Below, one piece after another: positions 1-5,269 of a DNA stretch of 6,657 nt (position 1 is its first letter; each line of letters begins with the position of its first letter). The notes beneath the pieces are model-generated. The model saw nothing but the letters and a program-made list of their open reading frames with translations, had not been told where the DNA came from and did not search any database. The DNA is from Pelotomaculum sp. Lineage in GTDB: Bacteria; Bacillota; Desulfotomaculia; Desulfotomaculales; Pelotomaculaceae. The position numbers were made by a program, and so were the translations under genes. The stretch lies in contig DNIT01000004.1 in assembly GCA_003489345.1 (NCBI GenBank), forward strand, positions 2,266 to 8,922, read 5' to 3'.

Positions 1-90
1 GTGGGAATGCCAGATGGTCTCAAGGGTCAAAAGACCTGTTATACGGAAAGTCCGCTATCGCGGTGCCCGCAGAGAATGAAAACTTGGGCC

Positions 91-182
91 AATGTGGGTG
101 CGACTGCAGTCGCACACGGGCCTTAGTGCCGAACTTGTAGGAGATAATGCAACGCTTGATCAAATGAATTCGCACCCACATT
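91..182. repeat. 92-base segment bounded by perfect 13-base inverted repeats (MITE/REP-like)
   Basis: Positions 91-103 (AATGTGGGTGCGA) and 170-182 (TCGCACCCACATT) are exact reverse complements. Pairing stops at both the outer and inner edges (90/183 and 104/169 do not pair). The left arm runs into an 18-base palindrome. No transposase or continuous reading frame is present, so a small non-autonomous element or a dispersed intergenic repeat is the best reading. The inverted repeat is seen directly; mobility or genome-wide copies are inference. Confidence 0.6.
98..115. repeat. 18-base perfect palindrome
   Basis: GTGCGACTGCAGTCGCAC reads identically on both strands, centred on a PstI-like CTGCAG. 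It overlaps the left arm of the 91-182 inverted repeat, so two alternative foldings compete. It could be a cruciform or hairpin, the core of a REP-like repeat, or a dimeric protein-binding site; nothing nearby distinguishes these. The leading GTGCGA is also found reverse-complemented in the right arm (TCGCAC). Confidence 0.7.
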
Positions 183-225
183 TTTGGGGTTATCAATCTG
201 TATCTGGACATTGTTTTTAAAGTAT

Positions 226-258
226 TGCTCTGTATGCCAGACTCTGTTTTTCAGAGCA
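226..258. repeat. 7-base inverted repeat, potential hairpin
   Basis: TGCTCTG (226-232) pairs perfectly with CAGAGCA (252-258) across a 19-base loop. An inner CTCTG (242-246) can instead pair with CAGAG (252-256) around a TTTTT loop, giving two mutually exclusive hairpins. No T-run follows the right arm, so this is not a normal intrinsic terminator. Any regulatory role in the flhA leader is speculative. Confidence 0.4.
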
Positions 259-273
259 GGAATGAATGATACT

Positions 274-315
274 CACGTCTCATTTCTCACGTTCCACGTC
301 TCACGACTCACGTCC
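274..315. repeat. Heptamer tandem repeat, six units, consensus CACGTCT
   Basis: Read in register from 274, the units are CACGTCT, CATTTCT, CACGTTC, CACGTCT, CACGACT and CACGTCC. Two are identical and the others differ by one or two bases. The array ends just before the flhA ribosome binding site at 321-325, so if the promoter lies upstream the array is in the 5' leader of the flhA mRNA. The 7-base period is seen directly; its function is unknown. Confidence 0.75.
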
Positions 316-320
316 CAACC

Positions 321-325
321 GGAGG
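321..325 (+). promoter_or_regulatory. Ribosome binding site of flhA
   Basis: GGAGG lies 7 bases before the ATG at 333. It supports that start over any other and comes directly after the heptamer array. Confidence 0.85.
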
Positions 326-332
326 TTTTGTC

Positions 333-2417
333 ATGGCTCCTTCCGCTTCCCTGTCCAAAACGGCCAGGATCTATTTAAAAAAAAGCAGCGACCTGATTGT
401 TGTAGGTCTGATCATCGGTATCGTCCTTTTGATCATTATCCCGCTTTCGCCCGCATTTCTGGACTTGCTGCTTGTTTCCAGCATGACCCTTGGGTTGATG
501 ATCCTTTTGATCACCATGTTCACCGTTGAGCCCCTGCAATTTTCGGCTTTCCCGACGCTTTTACTGATAACCACCCTGTTCCGCCTGGCGCTGAACATCT
601 CCTCCACCCGGCTGATTCTGGGCAACGCAGCAGCCGGTAAGGTGATCGAGGCTTTCGGTCAGTTCGTAGTCGGCGGCAGCTATGTGGTCGGTATGGTGGT
701 ATTCATCATTATCACCATCATCCAGTTCGTGGTTATCACCAACGGCGCCGGGAGAGTGGCGGAGGTGGCCGCCAGGTTTACCCTGGACGCTATGCCCGGC
801 AAACAGATGAGCATTGACGCGGAGTTTAACGCCGGTTTGATTAATGAGTCCCAGGCCCGCGACCGGCGGAAACAGATCCAGCGGGAAGCTGATTTTTACG
901 GGGCCATGGACGGCGCCAGTAAGTTTGTCCGGGGGGATGCCATAGCCGGGATCATTATTATCATGATCAATATTCTCGGGGGATTTGTCATTGGTGTAGT
1001 CCAGCATAACATGTCGATGCTTCAATCGGTGCAGACCTATACCCTGCTGACCATCGGAGACGGCCTAGTTACCCAGATCCCGGCGCTTCTGATTTCAACC
1101 GCGACAGGCATTTTGGTTACCAGGTCCACTTCCGATTACAGTTTTGGCAAGGAGCTCTCCGGCCAGTTGTTCAGGTTTCCCAATGTGTTTATACTGGCCG
1201 CGGTCATCCTTTTTATCCTCGGGCTGATCCCGGCCATGCCGAATTTACTGTTTCTTTCCCTGGCCGGGATCATCGGATATACCGCTTACAGCATGACGCA
1301 GGAGGAGAAGAAAAAGACTGCCAGAGAGCAGGAACGAATCGCCGCCCGGCAGGTCCAGGCACAAAACAAGGAACCGGAAAATGTCTTCACCTATTTTCAG
1401 GTGGATACCCTTGAAATCGAGATTGGCTATAACTTGATTCCCCTAACCGATGAGGGCCGGGGAGGCGACCTGCTGCAGCGCCTGGCCGCCGTCAGGCGGC
1501 AGTGTGCCGGGGAAATGGGTATTTACGTCCGGCCGATTCACATCCGGGATAACCTCCAACTAAACCCCGGCACTTATTCGATTAAGCTTCGTGGAATTGA
1601 GATAGCTTCCGGTGAATTGCTGCCGGGCCATTTTCTGGCCATGGATCCGTTGGGCCAGGAAATGGATATCAATGGTATGCCAACCACCGAGCCAACATTT
1701 GGCCTTCCCGCCTGGTGGGTGAGCGCAGCTGAGCGGGATCGAGCAGAGTCGGCAGGCTGTACCGTGGTGGATTGTTCCACAGTGCTGGTTACGCATTTGA
1801 CTGAAATCATAAAAACAAACGCTCATGAACTGTTGGGCAGGCAGGAAGTTAAAGAGCTGCTGGATATGGTTAAAGAAAATAACCCGGTGGTGGTGGAAGA
1901 GCTGGTTCCAGACCTGCTAAGCATGGGTGAAGTGCAAAAGGTTCTGCAGAACCTGCTCAGGGAAAGGGTCTCCATCAGGGATCTTGCCGGTATCCTGGAA
2001 GCCCTGGCTGACGGGGCAAGGACAAGCAAAGATACCGATTACCTTACAGAATGTGCGCGGCAGGCTCTGGGCAGGACCATTTGCCGTCAATACGCCGGAG
2101 TTGATGCGAAAATCTCGGTGATCACCCTGCACCCAAAACTGGAGCAGACCCTGGCTGATTCCATTGAGCAGACCCAGCTTGGTTCCTATCCTGTCCTGGA
2201 ACCACAGGTAGCCAGGCAGATTTTAAATAAGTTGAAGGAATCCTTAGAAAGCCTCACTCTGCGGAGTCTCCCCCCGTTGGTCCTTTGTTCCTCCAGGGTG
2301 AGACTGCCTTTCAGAAGGTTTACGGAAAAATATTTACCAAACCTGGCGGTGCTCTCTCTAAATGAGATTACTCCAAATTTTGAAGTTGAGGTTGTTGGGA
2401 CGGTGATAATCAATTGA
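333..2417 (+). CDS. flhA: Flagellar biosynthesis protein FlhA, export gate
   Basis: FlhA is the large membrane subunit of the flagellar type III export gate; its nonameric cytosolic domain docks chaperone-substrate complexes and it helps couple export to the proton motive force. The 694-residue product has the normal family length. About eight hydrophobic segments lie at residues 22-320 (for example 22-38, 42-64, 111-136, 203-223, 285-301). The FHIPEP hallmarks are present: LFRLALNISSTRLILGN (82-98) and the FTLDAMPGKQMSIDAEFNAG block (149-168), with R141, R148, D152, D162 and D202 retained. A charged linker (323-350) leads to the cytosolic domain, with typical GYNLIPL (365-371), PTFGLPAWWV (454-463) and HELLGRQEV (498-506). 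The ATG at 333 has a GGAGG 7 bases upstream. The stop codon overlaps the flhF start by 4 bases. FlhB, the usual upstream partner, is not in the window. Identification is secure from family motifs over the full length. Confidence 0.97.
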   Translation: MAPSASLSKTARIYLKKSSDLIVVGLIIGIVLLIIIPLSPAFLDLLLVSSMTLGLMILLITMFTVEPLQFSAFPTLLLITTLFRLALNISSTRLILGNAAAGKVIEAFGQFVVGGSYVVGMVVFIIITIIQFVVITNGAGRVAEVAARFTLDAMPGKQMSIDAEFNAGLINESQARDRRKQIQREADFYGAMDGASKFVRGDAIAGIIIIMINILGGFVIGVVQHNMSMLQSVQTYTLLTIGDGLVTQIPALLISTATGILVTRSTSDYSFGKELSGQLFRFPNVFILAAVILFILGLIPAMPNLLFLSLAGIIGYTAYSMTQEEKKKTAREQERIAARQVQAQNKEPENVFTYFQVDTLEIEIGYNLIPLTDEGRGGDLLQRLAAVRRQCAGEMGIYVRPIHIRDNLQLNPGTYSIKLRGIEIASGELLPGHFLAMDPLGQEMDINGMPTTEPTFGLPAWWVSAAERDRAESAGCTVVDCSTVLVTHLTEIIKTNAHELLGRQEVKELLDMVKENNPVVVEELVPDLLSMGEVQKVLQNLLRERVSIRDLAGILEALADGARTSKDTDYLTECARQALGRTICRQYAGVDAKISVITLHPKLEQTLADSIEQTQLGSYPVLEPQVARQILNKLKESLESLTLRSLPPLVLCSSRVRLPFRRFTEKYLPNLAVLSLNEITPNFEVEVVGTVIIN

Positions 2418-3718
2418 AAATCAAACGTTATGTAGTCAGGGAAATGCAGGAGGCCATCAAGTTAATTAAGCAGGATCTGGGCCCCGATGCCTTAATTGTG
2501 AGTAGTTATAAGGTTTTGGCTAAAGGGTTTCTGGGATTTTTTTCACCACGGCTGTTGGAGGTGACTGCGGCGCTGGACGATAAACCGGACATTAAATTAA
2601 ACATAGATGTCCCCCCGGTTCAAAAAGACGGTGAAACCAGGGATATCGTTCGGGAACAAAACGGTCCGTCAAAAGCTCAGGCCGGAACACTCCTTGCCGG
2701 TGAACCTGCGCATAACCCCTCCCGGGTCAGGACTTTGTACCTGGCCACTAATGAGCAAGGAGCAGGTTTAGCGGATAAAGAGCTTTTGCAGGCAAAACAA
2801 GGAGGAGTAATCACCGGCCCCTCAGCTGAAAGCTTATTCATTGAAGAGGCTGGTAACCGGCGGGACGGAGAAACAGGAGGTCTTTTTGACACGATGGTCA
2901 GCAATCATTTAGGAGCAGATTTGTTTGCCGATTCTGTCCACAACTGGCGAAAAACGCTTCTGGACATGGATGTGCAGGAAAGTATTGTTGAACGCCTGCT
3001 AGAGAATGAGCGTCATTTACCAGATACTGATTACCATGATTTGCATAGGAATCTATATAAACAAATTGCCGATCTTCTTGCGCCTGCCTATCGTACCAGG
3101 GAATCTGCCAGGGTGATGACTTTCATAGGTCCGGCCGGGGTGGGGAAGACGACAACCCTGGCCAAACTGGCAACCAGGTTCAGTTTGAACGACCATAAAA
3201 AAATTGCCCTGGTGACGGTCAACGCCTACCGGATTGGCGCTGTGGAGCAGCTCAATGCTTATGGGGATTTCCTGGGCATTCCGGTGGACGTGGTCATGAC
3301 CCCGGCCGAATTGGCCAAAGTTTTGGAAAGCCATAGGGACAAAGATTACATATTTATTGATACTGTCGGGCGTTCAGCCCACAATGCCGGGAAGTTACTG
3401 GAATTAAAAGCTTATCTGGATGCTGTTGAAGAGAATCAGGATATTTTCCTGGTGTTGAGTTCAGCTACTAAAAGCAAAGATCTTAATAAAATAGTCTGTG
3501 AATTTCAGGTAACCGGTTACTCCAAGTTGATTTTTACAAAAATCGATGAAACTGAAACATTCGGCCCGATTATTAATCTTATTTGCACGCTGGGATTACC
3601 TGTGACCTACCTGGCCAATGGGCAGGTTGTACCTGATGATATCGTAGAAGCCGGACCGAAAAAAGTGGCCAAATTATTGTTGAGGGGAGTTGACCCCGAT
3701 GAGATTATGGCCATCTAG
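2414..3718 (+). CDS. flhF: Flagellar biosynthesis protein FlhF, SRP-type GTPase
   Basis: FlhF is the third SRP-family GTPase beside Ffh and FtsY; as a GTP-bound dimer at the membrane it sets where flagella are built. The 434 residues comprise the typical FlhF N-terminus (MKIKRYVVREMQEAI, then KGFLGFFSPRLLEV near 37-50), a low-conservation linker (about 55-170), a helical N domain (about 175-230) and the GTPase G domain. Visible motifs are G1 GPAGVGKT (239-246), the NAYRIGAVEQL block (270-280), G3 DTVGR (316-320), G4 TKID (375-378) and the FlhF-type end GLPVTYLANGQVVPDDI (394-410). Two residues are unusual: the Asp of the DTxR-type motif is Asn270, and the Ala of DTAGR is Val318. The start is TTG at 2414, sharing TTGA with the flhA stop, which suggests translational coupling; the N-terminal match to the family supports this start. 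The first 20 bases of flhG overlap its 3' end. Confidence 0.96.
   Translation: MKIKRYVVREMQEAIKLIKQDLGPDALIVSSYKVLAKGFLGFFSPRLLEVTAALDDKPDIKLNIDVPPVQKDGETRDIVREQNGPSKAQAGTLLAGEPAHNPSRVRTLYLATNEQGAGLADKELLQAKQGGVITGPSAESLFIEEAGNRRDGETGGLFDTMVSNHLGADLFADSVHNWRKTLLDMDVQESIVERLLENERHLPDTDYHDLHRNLYKQIADLLAPAYRTRESARVMTFIGPAGVGKTTTLAKLATRFSLNDHKKIALVTVNAYRIGAVEQLNAYGDFLGIPVDVVMTPAELAKVLESHRDKDYIFIDTVGRSAHNAGKLLELKAYLDAVEENQDIFLVLSSATKSKDLNKIVCEFQVTGYSKLIFTKIDETETFGPIINLICTLGLPVTYLANGQVVPDDIVEAGPKKVAKLLLRGVDPDEIMAI
3683..3689 (+). promoter_or_regulatory. Ribosome binding site that sets the flhG start
   Basis: AGGGGAG ends 9 bases before the ATG at 3699. The upstream in-frame TTG at 3690 directly abuts this site, leaving no spacer, so the ATG is the better start. 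The site lies inside the 3' end of flhF. Confidence 0.7.
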
Positions 3719-4565
3719 AACAGATCAAAAGATTTACCGGGAGACGTTTAAAATAAAGGAACAGTCCTCGGCAGCGCCCAGGGCGATTGCCGTGTCAAGC
3801 GGTAAGGGCGGGGTGGGCAAAACCAGTCTCTCGGTTAATTTAGCCCTCTGCCTGGCTAAAATGGGTTGCCGTGCTACCCTATTTGATGCGGATCTTGGTA
3901 TGGCCAATGTTGAAGTAATGCTGGGGTTGGTGCCCCCCTACAGCCTTTATGATGTGCTTTATGAGGATAAGACTCTGGAAGAAATAATTGTGCAGGGTCC
4001 TTGGGGCCTTAACATTATATCCGGCGGATCCGGTTTTTTGGAATTGGCCAACCTGGACCAGAACCGCCGCCAGCGTCTGATAAGAATGTTGAATCAGTTC
4101 AGCAGCCGGGACGATTTCGTCCTTATTGATACAGGCGCCGGTATCAATAAAAATGTCCTTGGTTTCGTAGCAGCGGCCGGGGAAGTAATCATCGTGGTTA
4201 CCCCGGAGCCCACATCATTAACTGACGCTTATGCCCTGATTAAAGTACTGGCCAATTTTAAGGTGCATGCAAAAGTCCACATGGTGGTAAATCGTTCGTC
4301 CGACAGGCGGGAGGCCGAGCGAACCATGGATAGGCTTCTTATTACCGCCGAACGGTTTCTGAATATAAGAATAAACAGCCTGGGTTGGATCCCTGAAGAC
4401 AAACTGGTTTGCCAGGCGATCAAAAACCAGCAGCCCTTTTTCTTAACCGACCCCAATTCACTGGCTTCCCGGAGTGTGACTGGAATTGCGGAACTGCTTA
4501 CTAATACGGCCCGGCCATCGCAATTGGAAGGGTTCTGGGGGAAATTAATGGCTTTATTTGGCTAG
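3699..4565 (+). CDS. flhG: FlhG (YlxH), MinD-type ATPase controlling flagellar number
   Basis: FlhG is a ParA/MinD-type P-loop ATPase that acts with FlhF at the membrane to regulate flagellar number and placement, partly by stimulating FlhF GTP hydrolysis. From the ATG at 3699 the product has 288 residues, about the usual length. It has a deviant Walker A, SGKGGVGKT (34-42), the DADLGMAN loop (63-70), the switch-II region VLIDTGAGI (141-149), TPEPTSLTDAY (168-178) and VNRS (197-200). The C-terminal FWGKLMALFG (279-288) resembles the amphipathic membrane-targeting helix of MinD/FlhG. The N-terminal activator helix is recognisable only as DQ (9-10): family members usually carry DQAxxLR, here DQKIYRE. 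A longer form from TTG 3690 (291 residues) is possible but poorly supplied with a ribosome binding site. It overlaps flhF by 20 bases and is followed after 10 bases by the PilZ gene. An odd feature is the degenerate activator motif alongside the altered FlhF motifs. Confidence 0.95.
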   Translation: MRLWPSRTDQKIYRETFKIKEQSSAAPRAIAVSSGKGGVGKTSLSVNLALCLAKMGCRATLFDADLGMANVEVMLGLVPPYSLYDVLYEDKTLEEIIVQGPWGLNIISGGSGFLELANLDQNRRQRLIRMLNQFSSRDDFVLIDTGAGINKNVLGFVAAAGEVIIVVTPEPTSLTDAYALIKVLANFKVHAKVHMVVNRSSDRREAERTMDRLLITAERFLNIRINSLGWIPEDKLVCQAIKNQQPFFLTDPNSLASRSVTGIAELLTNTARPSQLEGFWGKLMALFG

Positions 4566-4570
4566 GAGGG
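4564..4570 (+). promoter_or_regulatory. Ribosome binding site that sets the PilZ gene start
   Basis: AGGAGGG overlaps the flhG stop codon (TAG, 4563-4565) and sits 5 bases before the TTG at 4576. An upstream in-frame TTG at 4558 would place this strong site inside the coding region, so 4576 is preferred. The overlap with the flhG stop suggests coupled translation. Confidence 0.8.
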
Positions 4571-4575
4571 TAACA

Positions 4576-5226
4576 TTGGCAGTAGAATTTGAGATTGAGG
4601 TAAACCAGGTCATCTGGGTTACCCGTACGGATGGTCAAGATGATTGGTATGTTTCCAATGTACAAGATTGTGATAACAAGAATTTCTGTATATCGATCCC
4701 TACCCAGGGGCCAAACCCTCTGATTTTGCGTGAAGGAGATGCAGCCAAGGTATTATTGATTTCAGAAGCGTCCAGATTCGAGTTTCAGACGTTGGTGATG
4801 GGGAGGCGCTACGACAACATCCCACTGTATGTGCTGGCTCTGCCAAAAGAGTATAAAAGAATTCAATTAAGGGATTTTGTTCGAATCCCAATTGTTCTGG
4901 AAATGTATTATGCCGAGCTCCCGGAGGATGGACAGGCACCGGTCTTTATACCATGCAGCTGTCTTGATTTAAGTGGTGGCGGAATGAGGTTGTTGTTAAA
5001 AAAGGGGTATCACACTGATACCGGGTTGCTTTTAAAATTCACCCTTCCGTTTGATAAGTATGTAGAGAATGTGGAAGCTATGGGCAAGGTAGTGCGGTCG
5101 TCGCTAATTAACAGTGTTAACTTATATCACGTTGGTGTCGAGTTTATAAAAATTAGCCGCAGGCAACAGGATTTGGTGGTACGCTTTATACTAACGAAAT
5201 TGTATGGACAAAATCGTCTCAGATAG
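4576..5226 (+). CDS. PilZ-domain protein, YcgR/YpfA-like predicted c-di-GMP receptor (flagellar brake type)
   Basis: The 216-residue protein has the two-part build of YcgR/YpfA(DgrA) proteins: an N-terminal beta-rich YcgR-type domain (about 1-90) and a C-terminal PilZ domain (about 95-210). In PilZ, c-di-GMP is held by RxxxR and D/NxSxxG motifs; here these are R99-DFV-R103 and D131-L-S133-GG-G136, both intact. The residue before R99, often a second Arg in this family (QRRxxxR), is Leu98. No signal peptide or membrane segment is seen, so it should be cytosolic. In characterised relatives, c-di-GMP-bound YcgR/YpfA slows or stops the flagellar motor; that role here is inferred from family and its place inside the flagellar operon, between flhG and fliA. 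The start is TTG at 4576, chosen for its ribosome binding site. No orthologue symbol is assigned because PilZ proteins of this type vary in name and partner. Confidence 0.92.
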   Translation: MAVEFEIEVNQVIWVTRTDGQDDWYVSNVQDCDNKNFCISIPTQGPNPLILREGDAAKVLLISEASRFEFQTLVMGRRYDNIPLYVLALPKEYKRIQLRDFVRIPIVLEMYYAELPEDGQAPVFIPCSCLDLSGGGMRLLLKKGYHTDTGLLLKFTLPFDKYVENVEAMGKVVRSSLINSVNLYHVGVEFIKISRRQQDLVVRFILTKLYGQNRLR

Positions 5227-5241
5227 TGTTAATACATATAA

Positions 5242-5254
5242 CCTCCTTAGGGGG
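5242..5254 (+). promoter_or_regulatory. Small hairpin with anti-Shine-Dalgarno-like arm before fliA
   Basis: CCTCC (5242-5246) can pair with GGGGG (5250-5254) around a TTA loop, using one G-U pair. The left arm, ACCTCCTT (5241-5248), resembles the anti-Shine-Dalgarno end of 16S rRNA. The real fliA ribosome binding site lies just downstream. It is a candidate modulator of fliA translation only; the hairpin is small and function is not shown. Confidence 0.3.
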
Positions 5255-5256
5255 AA

Positions 5257-5262
5257 GAGGGG
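5257..5262 (+). promoter_or_regulatory. Ribosome binding site that sets the fliA start
   Basis: GAGGGG lies 7 bases before the ATG at 5270. An in-frame upstream ATG at 5204 lies inside the PilZ gene without a recognisable ribosome binding site, and the 22 extra residues it would add do not resemble FliA/SigD N-termini, so 5270 is preferred. Confidence 0.75.
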
Positions 5263-5269
5263 CTCCAAT

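Larger units (their letters stand above)
1..332. other. Non-coding leader upstream of flhA, repeat-rich
   Basis: No supportable gene lies here. All three forward frames entering from the left edge are closed by position 140, and none resembles the C-terminus of FlhB, the usual upstream neighbour. The segment carries small perfect hairpins: GGTC/GACC with an AAAA loop (25-36), CGGA/TCCG with an AAG loop (44-54) and CCGC/GCGG with a TATC loop (52-63). These are followed by the 92-base inverted-repeat segment (91-182), a hairpin at 226-258 and a heptamer tandem array (274-315). The leader looks like intergenic repeat DNA lying between flhA and whatever precedes it. No convincing sigma-A promoter was found; the promoter may lie further left. 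Confidence 0.8.

Noticed and set aside
3..140. Open forward frame of 45 codons entering from the left edge, possible C-terminus of an upstream gene
   Set aside because: It crosses the hairpins and the palindrome, shows no resemblance to FlhB or another known protein, and has no better support than the other two frames, which stay open to 79 and 126.
20..211. 63-codon open frame on the minus strand
   Set aside because: It spans the inverted-repeat segment, has no ribosome binding site I can see and looks like chance translation of repeat DNA.
226..258. Inverted repeat as an intrinsic terminator
   Set aside because: No T-run follows the right arm on either strand; the only T-run is inside the loop.
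1..332. CRISPR array or riboswitch in the leader
   Set aside because: The repeats are 7-base tandem units or paired arms, without 25-40-base direct repeats and spacers, and I recognise no riboswitch core; c-di-GMP riboswitch motifs were looked for and not seen.
184..378. Forward open frames overlapping the heptamer array and the start of flhA
   Set aside because: Their residues come from the repeat, where a 7-base period runs through all three frames, and they overlap the well-supported flhA start.
561..1025. 154-codon open frame antisense to flhA
   Set aside because: It is rich in His, Asp and Gly as expected from the reverse strand of a membrane-protein gene, has no recognisable domain and lies wholly inside flhA.
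3690..3698. TTG at 3690 as flhG start
   Set aside because: It directly abuts the AGGGGAG site with no spacer, whereas ATG 3699 has a usable 9-base spacer.
5205..5242. Sigma-A promoter for fliA (TGGACA at 5205 and TATAAC at 5237)
   Set aside because: The spacer is 26 bases, far from 17, and no better-spaced pair of boxes is present.
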